From positions 28,741 to 92,740 of the forward strand of contig JBAVEN010000020.1 in the NCBI GenBank assembly GCA_049587755.1: a stretch of DNA of 64,000 nt. Reading direction: 5' to 3'. This stretch comes from Bog-375 sp049587755. Lineage in GTDB: Bacteria; Acidobacteriota; Terriglobia; Bryobacterales; Bryobacteraceae. Shown piece after piece: positions 8,893 through 18,635 of the stretch (position 1 is the first letter of the stretch; each line of letters begins with the position of its first letter). The notes below the pieces were generated by a model. It ran no database searches and had not been told where the DNA came from. It worked only from the letters and a program-made list of their open reading frames with translations. Made by a program: the position numbers and the translations under genes.

Positions 8893-10137
8893 ATGATTGT
8901 GATTTGGGCCATCCTCGGGCTGGCGTTGGCGGTGTTTCTCGCGCCGCGGCTGGCTGCGCTGTGGATTCGCTGGCGCGACCGCGCACCGGCCAATGACCAC
9001 GCATTGCTGACTTATAGCGATGAACTGCCGCGCTATTTCACGCGCGATGCGTCGGGACGAGTGGATACCTCCGCGCGCTGGCCCGGTTGGGATGCCTGGA
9101 TTGCCTCCGTAATCCCAGCCGAGGCCAACCTGCCGCCACAGTTGATTCGCGGCACGCTGATGACCGGCCTTTACGGCCTTGAGGGCGTGGATAACTACGA
9201 GAAGCTGCTGTACCGGCTGTCCACTTACCAGGCCGTTGAGCACCTGTGCCTTGTCCCCACTACTTACTCGCTCCCTGAGAGTGCGCCACTCGTCCTGACC
9301 AATCTTTCACAGAACTACCTCGCCAAAGAGACCGATCTCAAACTGGCCGATGCCGAGTTGGACGTCACCATCCTCGGCTCGCGGACCGGTAACCTCACCA
9401 CAGAAGAACCCTACGGCCACATCGAAGGCACGTGGCCCAATTACAGAATCTCCTTCTTGAATCCCGAAGCCGAGATTCGCGTCACGCTCGCTTACCACGG
9501 CGAGCGCATCGTCTGGTGGACCGATCTGCCCGGCCGCTATATGCATTTCTCCGCGTTTGGCACGTTTGACGCCACCGTCGAATATGCGCGCGGCACCACC
9601 ATCGCCGATCCGCACCGCCCTGTGCCCAACCCTCGGAGGTTGCGGTTTCAGGCACGTGGAACCGTGGAGCACATCGCCGCCATCGAGCCATTCGCTTTTG
9701 ATTGGCTGTGGCTGCCAATGCGCTACTTGGGCCGTTGGTTCCCATCGCTGAAGCCCATCCTCTATCACCACGAGGTCATCATCGCCGACGGCTTGGAAGG
9801 CGGCTTCCTGCACGCCCGCGCTTTCGGCGCGGATTTCCGGAACAGCGGCGGCTTGTTCGACGGCGGCATGTATCGCCAGGTCAAACACGTTTCGGTGAGC
9901 TATGGCGCATCGGACTCCGTCGACAATTGTGGCGGGATAGGTACGCTGACGCCGGTGTATGGCACATGGGATGTGCGCGCGACGACCGACGCCGGTGAAC
10001 TGGCATACGCCGCCACGCGCACTCATCCACCGGCCATGGTCGCTCCCAACACGAATCAATATCACTTCACCTTCCAGGGCATTTGGTGCGGCGAGCCGAT
10101 CTCCGGCCGCGGCTTTGGGGAGTACATCCACTTATAG
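8893..10137 (+). CDS. Membrane-anchored protein of unknown function
   Basis: 414 residues. One N-terminal hydrophobic segment (about residues 2-24) is followed by a basic stretch (WIRWRDR), giving a likely inner-membrane anchor. The remainder is rich in beta-strand-like sequence and aromatic/Gly motifs and ends with SGRGFGEYIHL. It could be a lipocalin-like or carotenoid-hydratase-like beta-barrel that binds a hydrophobic ligand, but I cannot assign a family. It ends 9 bases before the second GMC oxidoreductase, so it is probably translated from the same transcript. Confidence 0.65.
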   Translation: MIVIWAILGLALAVFLAPRLAALWIRWRDRAPANDHALLTYSDELPRYFTRDASGRVDTSARWPGWDAWIASVIPAEANLPPQLIRGTLMTGLYGLEGVDNYEKLLYRLSTYQAVEHLCLVPTTYSLPESAPLVLTNLSQNYLAKETDLKLADAELDVTILGSRTGNLTTEEPYGHIEGTWPNYRISFLNPEAEIRVTLAYHGERIVWWTDLPGRYMHFSAFGTFDATVEYARGTTIADPHRPVPNPRRLRFQARGTVEHIAAIEPFAFDWLWLPMRYLGRWFPSLKPILYHHEVIIADGLEGGFLHARAFGADFRNSGGLFDGGMYRQVKHVSVSYGASDSVDNCGGIGTLTPVYGTWDVRATTDAGELAYAATRTHPPAMVAPNTNQYHFTFQGIWCGEPISGRGFGEYIHL

Positions 10138-10146
10138 AAGCCGCCT

Positions 10147-11823
10147 ATGAAGCCCGCCTATGATTTCGTCATTATCGGTTCCGGCTTTGGCGGTTCGGTC
10201 TCCGCATACCGTCTGACCGCGGAGCAGAGGCGCCTCGGCAGGCCTGCCTCGGTGTGCGTGATGGAACGCGGCAAGCGTTACCTGCGCGGGCAATTCCCGC
10301 GCGATGTCGGCCGGCCCAAGGATTTTCTATTCCGAGACGAAGGCCGCGACGGCTGGCACGGCATCTTCGACTGGCGCAGCGGCGACAACATCAGTGTCCT
10401 ATGCGGCAATGGCGTCGGCGGGGGCTCGCTGGTATATCTCGATGTGCAAGTAGATGCCTTCGCTTCCACCTTCGACATCGTCGGCCCGGAAGGCCGCAAG
10501 CGCTGGCCTTCCAGCGTGAACTGGCATGCCGAGATGCCGGGATACTACGCGCGCATGGAAGCCATGCTGCGACCCTCGCCGATTCCCGACCCGGCGCTCA
10601 AGACCATTGCTTTGCGCGAGGCCGCACACGGCGCCGGGATGCCGGAGCGCTTTAAGCTGGTCGACCTTGCCGTTTTCTGGGGCCGGCACGGCGGAGAGCG
10701 CGGCGTGGTGTTCCATGACCCCTACGAGCGCGACGGTCCTCCGCAAGGCGCCTGCCAGATGTGCGGAGAGTGTTTTCTTGGCTGCAACACGCACTCCAAG
10801 AACACACTCGACCTCAACTATCTTTGGTTTGCGGAGCGTGCCGGCGCGGAGGTCTTTGCCCAACATCGTGTCACCCGCGTCGAACCGCGGCCGGGCGGCG
10901 GATATACGGTTTATTTCGACGACCTCGCGGCGCAATCGTCCGGCTCCGTGGCCGCCCGCAACGTAGTGGTTTCGGCCGGCACCACCGGCAGCACGGAGCT
11001 GATGCTCAAGTGCAAGTACGGGTACCGCAACGGACGCAAGCGGTTCGCCCCAACCATGCCGCGGATCAGCGACATGCTGGGCCGCTACTTCTCCGGCAAC
11101 GGCGATTTCGGCGCGGTGGCGTTCCAGTCGCGGCGCGTGACCGAGCCCGGCGTCGGCCCCACCATCACCGCCGCTGTCGATTGCCGCGACCTCCTGGACG
11201 GGCACGGATTCTACATCGAAGATGGCGGCATTCCCGAAATTCTGCGCGCCAACTTGCGGCTCTATCCGGGCGGACTTTCCACCGGCCAACGCGTGATGCA
11301 CTGGCTGCGCGGCCTGGTCTCCAAGCGGACACCCGCCAGTCTCGCCGAGCAGGTCTTCGATTTACTCGATCTCGAAGGCGTGCGCAACGCGCTGGTCTAC
11401 CTCACGATGGGCATCGATGCCGCCGATGGCGTCATGTCCATCGATCAGGAGGGCCGGTTGCAGATCCATTGGGAACATACCCAGAGCATGCGCTACCTAC
11501 GCGAGGTGGAGGGAACTTTGCGCGCCATCTCGGAGACGCCCGTCCCCGGCAGCAACGGCCCCGGTATCGCCGCCAACCTGATGCTCAACCCGGCGTGGAG
11601 TTTCAACAAACATCTGCTCACCTTGCACCCTCTGGGCGGTTGCCCCATGGGCGACGACGAAACCATGGGCGTGGTGAGCCCGGCCGGCGAGGTCTTCAAC
11701 TACCCGGGCTTGTATATCACCGACGGATCCATCATCCCCACGGCCCTCGGGCCGAATCCGTCCAAGACCATTGGCGCGGTTTCGGAGCGCGTCGGCGACC
11801 ACATTATCGCCAAAGGAATCTGA
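10147..11823 (+). CDS. GMC-family (cholesterol-oxidase-like) FAD oxidoreductase
   Basis: 558 residues, the single-domain counterpart of the N-terminal half of the gene at 489. It has an FAD-binding IIGSGFGGS motif at the extreme N-terminus, a C-x2-C-x2-C-x3-C cluster from residue 203 (CQMCGECFLGC), HPLGGCPMGDD near 494 and a closing DGSIIPTALG-NPSKTI segment. The Cys cluster occurs in the ChoD-like branch and may carry an iron-sulphur centre. No signal peptide is seen. It likely oxidises a secondary alcohol on a ring or isoprenoid substrate; the true substrate is unknown. Confidence 0.85.
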   Translation: MKPAYDFVIIGSGFGGSVSAYRLTAEQRRLGRPASVCVMERGKRYLRGQFPRDVGRPKDFLFRDEGRDGWHGIFDWRSGDNISVLCGNGVGGGSLVYLDVQVDAFASTFDIVGPEGRKRWPSSVNWHAEMPGYYARMEAMLRPSPIPDPALKTIALREAAHGAGMPERFKLVDLAVFWGRHGGERGVVFHDPYERDGPPQGACQMCGECFLGCNTHSKNTLDLNYLWFAERAGAEVFAQHRVTRVEPRPGGGYTVYFDDLAAQSSGSVAARNVVVSAGTTGSTELMLKCKYGYRNGRKRFAPTMPRISDMLGRYFSGNGDFGAVAFQSRRVTEPGVGPTITAAVDCRDLLDGHGFYIEDGGIPEILRANLRLYPGGLSTGQRVMHWLRGLVSKRTPASLAEQVFDLLDLEGVRNALVYLTMGIDAADGVMSIDQEGRLQIHWEHTQSMRYLREVEGTLRAISETPVPGSNGPGIAANLMLNPAWSFNKHLLTLHPLGGCPMGDDETMGVVSPAGEVFNYPGLYITDGSIIPTALGPNPSKTIGAVSERVGDHIIAKGI

Positions 11824-11826
11824 TTT

Positions 11827-14800
11827 ATGCTCCGAAAGGCACTCGATTGGATCCGCCAACACCCGGTCAGATGCGCTGTCTATGCGCTCGTCGTAGCCGG
11901 CGCGGTGTGGACTGGGGTGACGGCGCGCGGCATCCTGCGAGGCGAGCGGAACGCGCTTCTCACGCGAGCCGCGCGGGCGCCGCTGCTGCGCGATTGGGTG
12001 GATCGCGAGTTTCATATTCGCTACTCGGTCGACGCCGTGGCGCTGGCCCCGCAATGCGGCTTCCAGATCGATGTTCGCGGGGTGAGTGTCGAAGTGGCCG
12101 GCGTCGCTTCAGGCAGTCTCGACGAAGCGAAGGTCTGCGTGTCGGGCAGCGGGGAACTCCGTGGTATCCGCATTGGCAACAAGATGGTCGCGCTCCAAGC
12201 GGCGCAGTTCGATTGGCCCAAATTCATCTCGGGTTCGGGGCTCTCCTGGAGCGATCGGGATGGCGAGATTGGGTCGGCCACTGCATTTTCCGCCTCGCTC
12301 AACGATATTTCGGGTTCAGTGCGGAACCTCCGCCTGCTCACCATCGCAAGTGTTGATTCCGCGTCCGCTGCGCTTGAGCCACTGGCCGGCTCGGCCATCA
12401 CTGTCAAGAGCGCCGCCGCCGGCGGCATCAAGCTGGATGTCGATCCCGCAAGCATCGCGCTGGCGCCGGTTCGTTTGCAGGCTGCTGCCAGCGCTCTGCA
12501 AACCATGGGCGCCGCGGCGCTGCCGCTTCCGGCGCAGTGGAGCGCTACCGCGCGTAGGCTGCTGGTCGGGTTCCTGATTGGTACGGCGATCTTCCTGTTC
12601 GCTCTGAAGGTTCTGGTGACGCGCGCACCGGCCTCCATCGCCTCGCGCATCGGCGCGATTCTCGCACCTTTCGCGGCGTTCCCCTTGCTTGCGCTCACCG
12701 ATTCCCGGCTGGCTATCGTGATTGCGGCGTCGGTAATCGCCATCGCTCTTTGGGCCTTGGCTTACCGTCATGCCGAGTATTGGCACCAGCGTTGGGAACC
12801 GGCCGCAGTCGATGTTCCCGCCGTGCTGCTCGCGCTGCTCCTGCTTGTGCTAAGGAACTGGCCGGTGATTGCCACACCGCAGTTACCGGTCATTAATCAG
12901 GTCAATGTGGCGCAGGTGGATGTCAGCAACATCACCGCTACCGTTCATCAACCCGCTTGCGGCGCTTCCGGCGCGGTTCACATCGCGGTACCTCAAGCCG
13001 GGGTCACTAATCTCCGTGTCGGGTTGAACGGATCGGCCCTGGAGAGCATCGACATCCAACGGGCTACCGCTAACGGTACCGTGCAGACCGGAGCGCTGGC
13101 CGACCTGCAACGCATCCGGTTCCTACCGCCGGCGTGGCAGAAGACGCCGCCCCTCGCCTTCTGTGCTGCCGTCACGCTGCGCAACAGCGGGCCCTCGGAT
13201 CTGCCGGATGCCGCGTGTCCGAGCGGCGTGAAGGCTCCCGCTGTAATCGCCCGCGCCGCCGTGGACTATACGGGCCAAGAAGCGCGCTTCGCCGCCGACT
13301 GGGATGGCGCGCCCGCTCCGGTCGCCGTGGCCGGCTCGGCTAATCTCGAAGGCGCGAAGGTGGACGATTTGCACACCAAGCCCGGTGCACCGGTGCACAT
13401 TGGCAGAGCATCCGCGCGCGTCGCATGGGAGAAATGGATCACCGCCAACGCGCAAATCGAAGGCATAGAAGCAAGCGGCGTCAGCGTTGCCCGGATTGTG
13501 TTGACCGCGCGCACTCCAATGCCGTGCGCTACGGGCTCCACCAGCGTGACCGCCGACCTCGGCAAGACTCGATACTCGTTTGGCGGCAACACTGTCCAAC
13601 TCGATGGCGCGACCTTAGCTTTCGCTCGCCCCAATTCCAGCAGCTTTTCAGCCAGAGCGCAAACCGCGCGGCTGAGCTTGAGCGGCCCGATTGAAGCCAG
13701 CATCCCCGAATCCGACTTCCGGCTTGAAGGAGCTACTTCGCATGAATCGATTCCGCGGATTCTGACCGCACAAGCCGCGTTCGATGCCGCTAGCATTGGC
13801 TTCTCCACCCCTATTCGTCTCACCGCCAATCTATGGAACGGCCAATGGCAGTTGCCGCATCAGTCTCTTACCCTCCGCCAGCAGATCACTTCGCGGATTC
13901 CTCCGGCGATCGCACTGGAATTGCAGGCGTCCGGCGGAGTCGTATCTCTGGCGAGTCCGCTCGAAGCCAGCGCGCGTGCGCAGGTGCGCATTCCCCAGCT
14001 CATTCCGGATACCGGCCCCACCAGTATCGAGCTCAACGATTTGCGCGTCGATGGCGCCTGGGACGCCGCAACTGGTCTCACGCCGGCCCATGTTTCGACC
14101 GGCTGGAACATCGCGACGCTTACCGGCTTTCCCAGCGGTTTCCAACTCAACGAGGTCTCGACCCTTCAGTTGTCGACGCATGGCGAAGCACTCGAAGCGC
14201 CGAAGTTCGAAGTCCCGCAAGTCGCGATTCCCTCAATTCCGCACGAAATCCGCTTCCGCCTGCAAGGAACGCCGCAAACCATCACCATCGCCATCGACGG
14301 CGGTGAACAATTCACGCTAGACAACATCGAGACGGGTAACCTCACGGCCTCTCTGCCCGAGTTCAAGCTCGCCTCGCTCGACGTGGACACCAGCGCGCAA
14401 GTGAAACGCGGTCACGCGCTTTTCCCATTCTCAGGCCACACCCATCTCACCGATGCGTCCGTCGACACCGTGCTCCGAGCGCCGCTCGGCGCAGAGCTTT
14501 CGCTCGAGCCGCAAGCGCTGCATTTCACTCTCAACCAGCCTCTCGACACCGAAAAGCTACTCAATGAAGTCGGCCTCTCGCTGAATGGCATTCAGCCGCA
14601 AGCCACGCTTACGGATCTCCAGGCCAACGCACGCTTCGCCGGCCAGAAACTGGCTGGACTGGATGCGGCCGGCACTATTGCCGCCGGTCCGCTCGCCGTC
14701 GGCGACCAGTTCGGGGTTTCGCAGCAGGCTCCCACGATGTTTCATGTCTCCGCGCCGCAACTTCCCAAAGTCACTGTGTCCGCCGCCGCGCCCGGAGTCG

Positions 14801-16002
14801 CGGTTACCTTGAACGGCGGCAAGCTACGGGCTTCCGTGGGGGCCAGTGTCTCCCTGAACCTGACGCTCGCTGATTCGCCATCGTCGCCGCTTTTCATGCA
14901 GCTCCGCGATGCCGCCACTGGCTTGGGCGATCATGTCCAAAAGGCCGTGCAGGTTTTTAGAGCGGAAAACACTTCCGCCTTCCCGCTCCGTTGGGATGTT
15001 GAAGTCACCAGTGGAAGCCCTGCCTTTTCGCTCACTCCCGATCGCATCGCGATAAACATGAACACGTTGCTTCATCGCGTCGATATTGGGCAGGAGACTA
15101 TCGATGGCTCGGTGGATCTCCACGCCGTCGCATGCTCCGCCGAGGACCATCTGCTGTTGGACGTGAACGCGCCAACCGACATCGGCGCCTTCGGCCGCCG
15201 CTGGCAGCTCAACACGCCCATCGTGATCGCACTGCGAAAGGACCTGCTGCCGGGAACTAGCGGCGAACTTTTCGATAGCGCGTTCTACAGCCGCATTGGC
15301 TGCATCGCGAAGCCTGGCGCCGACCCGTTGCGTCTTGCGGTCGGTTACGGAGACTCTCTCCAGGTTCACGCCGCGTTCCAGCAGCCGTTCACTTCGGGAA
15401 GGATCGGCGCCCTGGCGCAAGCAGCCATCCGCTGGCAGCCTGGCGCAGCCAGCATCGACAGTTTCGGCACTTTCACTTTCCGAGGCCTCGAAGCCGGGAC
15501 CATCGCTTTTCCATCTCCCTACTTAGAAGATCGCCTGGATGGCGACGTTCGCTTTAGCACAAGGGGGTTTCTCGCGGACCGCCTGCTGGCGCCGCAGTTG
15601 CTCGCCGACGCTTCCCGCGTGCGCCAGTTAGACGGGGTTGATCTCTCGCTGCAGGTCCGCAGCGCCGCTGATGGCGCTCACCTGCCAGGCATTCTGCAGG
15701 CGGCCAGCGGCATCACTTTGAAGCCTGCTAATCAATTCGTGCAGCTTCTGACCAGCGGCCTCGACCTCACACTTCCGCCGCGCGCCTTGCAGTACCAACA
15801 TATGGCGCTCGATTTTCGGGTCCAACAGGGCCAGGTACAGACAGAGCCTGTGCTGCTGACTCTCAATGGCGTTCAGGTATTCGGCATCGCAGGCTTCACG
15901 CTGGACTCCAAAGTGCGCATTTTGTGGGGCGGTCATGGCCAGGAGCCTGCTCCGCGGCTGCGCGATCTTATTTATACCGTTCAAAGAGTGATGGAGCGCT
16001 AA
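11827..16002 (+). CDS. Giant AsmA/TamB-like envelope protein with an internal membrane domain
   Basis: 1391 residues, the longest gene in the window, starting 3 bases after the GMC gene. It has an N-terminal membrane anchor (about residues 15-35), then about 200 beta-rich residues resembling the start of AsmA-type proteins, then three to four hydrophobic helices (about 238-350), then about 1000 residues of repetitive strand-rich sequence (T, S, L, Q and A-rich). The C-terminus ends like the AsmA/DUF748 group with a GVQVFGIAGF-type strand. AsmA/TamB/YhdP proteins are long beta-groove structures that carry lipids between membranes. The internal helices are unusual for that family. Assignment is from architecture, not from a strong motif. 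Confidence 0.6.
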   Translation: MLRKALDWIRQHPVRCAVYALVVAGAVWTGVTARGILRGERNALLTRAARAPLLRDWVDREFHIRYSVDAVALAPQCGFQIDVRGVSVEVAGVASGSLDEAKVCVSGSGELRGIRIGNKMVALQAAQFDWPKFISGSGLSWSDRDGEIGSATAFSASLNDISGSVRNLRLLTIASVDSASAALEPLAGSAITVKSAAAGGIKLDVDPASIALAPVRLQAAASALQTMGAAALPLPAQWSATARRLLVGFLIGTAIFLFALKVLVTRAPASIASRIGAILAPFAAFPLLALTDSRLAIVIAASVIAIALWALAYRHAEYWHQRWEPAAVDVPAVLLALLLLVLRNWPVIATPQLPVINQVNVAQVDVSNITATVHQPACGASGAVHIAVPQAGVTNLRVGLNGSALESIDIQRATANGTVQTGALADLQRIRFLPPAWQKTPPLAFCAAVTLRNSGPSDLPDAACPSGVKAPAVIARAAVDYTGQEARFAADWDGAPAPVAVAGSANLEGAKVDDLHTKPGAPVHIGRASARVAWEKWITANAQIEGIEASGVSVARIVLTARTPMPCATGSTSVTADLGKTRYSFGGNTVQLDGATLAFARPNSSSFSARAQTARLSLSGPIEASIPESDFRLEGATSHESIPRILTAQAAFDAASIGFSTPIRLTANLWNGQWQLPHQSLTLRQQITSRIPPAIALELQASGGVVSLASPLEASARAQVRIPQLIPDTGPTSIELNDLRVDGAWDAATGLTPAHVSTGWNIATLTGFPSGFQLNEVSTLQLSTHGEALEAPKFEVPQVAIPSIPHEIRFRLQGTPQTITIAIDGGEQFTLDNIETGNLTASLPEFKLASLDVDTSAQVKRGHALFPFSGHTHLTDASVDTVLRAPLGAELSLEPQALHFTLNQPLDTEKLLNEVGLSLNGIQPQATLTDLQANARFAGQKLAGLDAAGTIAAGPLAVGDQFGVSQQAPTMFHVSAPQLPKVTVSAAAPGVAVTLNGGKLRASVGASVSLNLTLADSPSSPLFMQLRDAATGLGDHVQKAVQVFRAENTSAFPLRWDVEVTSGSPAFSLTPDRIAINMNTLLHRVDIGQETIDGSVDLHAVACSAEDHLLLDVNAPTDIGAFGRRWQLNTPIVIALRKDLLPGTSGELFDSAFYSRIGCIAKPGADPLRLAVGYGDSLQVHAAFQQPFTSGRIGALAQAAIRWQPGAASIDSFGTFTFRGLEAGTIAFPSPYLEDRLDGDVRFSTRGFLADRLLAPQLLADASRVRQLDGVDLSLQVRSAADGAHLPGILQAASGITLKPANQFVQLLTSGLDLTLPPRALQYQHMALDFRVQQGQVQTEPVLLTLNGVQVFGIAGFTLDSKVRILWGGHGQEPAPRLRDLIYTVQRVMER

Positions 16003-16006
16003 TTCT

Positions 16007-16363
16007 ATGTCGAGATACTCACTGATAGTCATGATGTTACTGGCCATCGCGCTCCCCGCGTGCAAGAAGAACCCCAAACTGGGAACAGTGGCTGTCGACG
16101 TATATATCCACCCCGAGTCTTCGAGCTCGGATGATGTCATGCTACAGACCGCGATTCGCACTAAGCTCGATGCCGACACTTTGACCGCCGGGAAAGTGCA
16201 GATCCGTGTCGCCGGCCTGCTGGCTGTGTTGACCGGCGACGTGTCTAAGAGAGAGGCTTCGGAGAGAGCGGAAGAGATCGCGCGCAATACCAAGGTGACC
16301 GTCGACAACAACCCTCCAATCGTCGCCGAAAACGTGAAGAACTTGATCAAGGTAGGGAACTGA
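16007..16363 (+). CDS. BON-domain lipoprotein
   Basis: 118 residues. A signal peptide ends in a lipobox-like LPAC, so the mature protein should be lipid-anchored at the envelope. Residues 45-115 form a BON domain: an alternating alpha/beta pattern with a central GLLAVLTGDV strand and a closing VKNLIKV. BON domains bind membrane phospholipids. It sits 4 bases after the AsmA-like gene and 1 base before the next, so the three are almost certainly cotranscribed. A role helping the envelope protein is plausible but inferred. Confidence 0.75.
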   Translation: MSRYSLIVMMLLAIALPACKKNPKLGTVAVDVYIHPESSSSDDVMLQTAIRTKLDADTLTAGKVQIRVAGLLAVLTGDVSKREASERAEEIARNTKVTVDNNPPIVAENVKNLIKVGN

Positions 16364-16364
16364 G

Positions 16365-17258
16365 ATGGGTGGTAACATTGTTCTTAAGGACCGCAATGCA
16401 ACCAGGCAAGCTGATGCGCGCCCCAGCTTCGCCTTTTGGTACGTATTCGCGAGCAACGGCTCTGACGGATTCCTGCTGGATCTCATTCGGCGGCCCGGCG
16501 AGTCACTGGCGCGAATGGTGACTTACAAGCAAGGCCATCCTCCGCGTCTCGTGCGCCACGGCTTCCCATCCGCCGGACTAAACGGCGTTCCGGGCACTTT
16601 GGGCGTGAACCTCGGCGGCATCGCTCTCGACGCTCTGGGCTGCCGCAGCACTTTGCCCGGTATGAACCTCGACGCCCGCTTCGCGCTGAGCGGCCCCAGC
16701 GTGCGATTCGCGCCCAGGTTCGTTACCTGGTGGTTCGACAGTGTTCCCGATTTTTGCTCCCGCTATGGCGTCATCGAGCGGGCCACCTGCGACGGAGCCG
16801 TATATGAGAATGCTCCGGTCACCTGTTCCACTTATTCATTGGACTCGCTCGCCCGCGCCCGCTGGGTGCTGATCTCAGCGCCGCGGTTCGCGGGCACCGA
16901 CCTGGCTCTCGAAATCAGCGCTGCGCGCCTGTTGGGCCGGTGGATGCCTGCCGCGCGGGTCTTCCATGCAGGGCGCGAATATCACTTGAACTCTGCACTC
17001 GACAGCCTCTTGCGTCTGCGCATCGGCCGCGCCGATGACGTGGGATCAGGGGAACGCGTTTTCACGGCGTCCATCCGCGCGCGGGGCCTGCACCTGGACG
17101 TGGAGGCGCGCGGGCCCATCGATCAATTCGCACGCCTGGATGCCGAGGGCGAGACGGAAATTCATACCACCCTGTTTGGCACTTGCCGGGCAACTGTTGT
17201 TTCCGCAGGCGAGACCTTCGTGGCGGAACGGAACTGCCTGCTCGAGGTGAAAAATTGA
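16365..17258 (+). CDS. Conserved protein of unknown function
   Basis: 297 residues, starting one base after the previous stop. There is no signal peptide and no clear membrane segment. The sequence is strand-rich with many aromatic residues (FAFWYVFASNG, WWFDSVPDFC) and ends in a Gly/Thr-rich section. I see no catalytic motif. The size and strand content would suit a ligand-binding barrel, similar in style to the protein at 8893, but no homology is claimed. Confidence 0.6.
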   Translation: MGGNIVLKDRNATRQADARPSFAFWYVFASNGSDGFLLDLIRRPGESLARMVTYKQGHPPRLVRHGFPSAGLNGVPGTLGVNLGGIALDALGCRSTLPGMNLDARFALSGPSVRFAPRFVTWWFDSVPDFCSRYGVIERATCDGAVYENAPVTCSTYSLDSLARARWVLISAPRFAGTDLALEISAARLLGRWMPAARVFHAGREYHLNSALDSLLRLRIGRADDVGSGERVFTASIRARGLHLDVEARGPIDQFARLDAEGETEIHTTLFGTCRATVVSAGETFVAERNCLLEVKN

Positions 17259-17286
17259 GCACTGCAGCATGAAACCGGGAGAGGAT

Positions 17287-18633
17287 ATGGCGGATGACAT
17301 AATCTTTCAGCCCTTGCACTTCAGAAACCTGACGGTGAAGAACCGCGTCTTTCGCTCCAACATTTCCGGCCGCTTCGATAACTTCGACGGCTCCGGCAGC
17401 AACACGCGGCTCAACTGGGAAGAGAAATTCGCTCGCGGCGGCGTGGGCGCGATTCTCTCGTCGTTCGTCGCGGTATCCATTCGTGGCCGCATCATGCCTA
17501 ACTACGCCACCATTGATGCCGACGACAAGATTCCCTTCTGGCGCGAGGTCGGCGAGCGCGTTCACGCACACGATTGCCGCTTCATCCTCCAACTCAGCCA
17601 CTCCGGCCGCCAGCAGGATGTCCCTGGTGTCGAGAACCAGTTCCGCAAGCCCCTCAGCGCGACCGACCGCATCGAGACCTTCGATGGTTTCGTTCCCCAG
17701 ATGATGACGCGCGAGGACATCCGGCAGACGGTTCGCGATTTCGGCCAGGGCGCTCGCCGCGCGCGCGAAGCTGGTCTTGACGGCGTCGAAACCCACAGCG
17801 CCAACGGCTACCTCTTTACTCAGTTCCTCAGTTCCGGCATCAACAATCGCAAAGACGAATACGGCGGTCCGCTGCAAAACCGCGCTCGCTTCCTGTTGGA
17901 GGCGATCGCCGAAATCCGCAAACAAGTGGGCGGCGATTTCCACGTCCAGGCGAAGATCAACGGCAATGACTACGGAAACGCCGTCTTTCCGTGGGAAGGC
18001 AAAGGCAATACCGTCGAGGACACAATTCAGATCTGCCGCTGGCTGGAAGAGGCCGGCGTGGATGCCGTGCACATTTCCGGCGGTAGTTCTTTTCCGCATC
18101 CCTTCAACCCCCCCGGCGGATTCCCCATCGACTGGGCCCTGCGCACCTTCGATGTGATGCTTTCCAGCGGCGCGTTCACCTTCCAACGCTACCTGTTTTT
18201 CCGTTACCGGCCGCTGCGCCCGTTGTTCAACTTCTTCTGGAATCGCAACAAGCCCGATATCGTCGAAGGTATCAACGCAGATGCCGCTCGCCAGATCAAG
18301 AGCCACCTCAAGATTCCGGTCCTCGTCACCGGCGGATTCCAAACCGCGTCCATCATCCGCCGTTATATCGAGGAGGGCTACTGCGACGCTGTCAGCATTG
18401 CGCGCGCGCTGGTTGCGAACAATGACCTGGTCAAGATCTTCGCATCAGGTAAGGACATTCCCGACCGCCCCTGCACACACTGCAATAAGTGCCTGGTCAA
18501 CGCCATTAAGAATCCGCTGGGCTGTTACGAACTATCACGCTTCGATGGCGATTACGACCGCATGATCCAGGAGGTGATGAGTGTCTTCCATCCCTCGCCC
18601 TTCGATCCGGTAGCGACTCCGGGAGGAGACTAG
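17287..18633 (+). CDS. Old Yellow Enzyme family NADH:flavin oxidoreductase
   Basis: About 448 residues forming an FMN-binding TIM barrel. Family signatures are LSHSGR, the active-site pair HSAN (H-x-x-N), NNRKDEYGG and a phosphate-binding VTGGF segment. The C-terminal end carries CTHCNKC plus a further Cys, the cluster seen in 2,4-dienoyl-CoA-reductase-like and bile-acid/steroid reductase members, but the NAD/FAD domain of the long enzymes is absent. ATG 17287 is preferred because GGAG lies 5 bases upstream; ATG 17269 is an alternative. Such enzymes reduce activated C=C bonds of enones, as arise after oxidation of sterol-like alcohols. Confidence 0.85.
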   Translation: MADDIIFQPLHFRNLTVKNRVFRSNISGRFDNFDGSGSNTRLNWEEKFARGGVGAILSSFVAVSIRGRIMPNYATIDADDKIPFWREVGERVHAHDCRFILQLSHSGRQQDVPGVENQFRKPLSATDRIETFDGFVPQMMTREDIRQTVRDFGQGARRAREAGLDGVETHSANGYLFTQFLSSGINNRKDEYGGPLQNRARFLLEAIAEIRKQVGGDFHVQAKINGNDYGNAVFPWEGKGNTVEDTIQICRWLEEAGVDAVHISGGSSFPHPFNPPGGFPIDWALRTFDVMLSSGAFTFQRYLFFRYRPLRPLFNFFWNRNKPDIVEGINADAARQIKSHLKIPVLVTGGFQTASIIRRYIEEGYCDAVSIARALVANNDLVKIFASGKDIPDRPCTHCNKCLVNAIKNPLGCYELSRFDGDYDRMIQEVMSVFHPSPFDPVATPGGD

Positions 18634-18635
18634 CC

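Noticed and set aside
10761..12356. Long plus-strand frame overlapping two genes
   Set aside because: It is out of frame with the GMC and AsmA-like genes and Arg/Pro-rich; both overlapped genes have strong family motifs.
17062..18342. Long minus-strand frame opposite the OYE gene
   Set aside because: The OYE signatures on the plus strand are decisive; the antisense frame has no domain.
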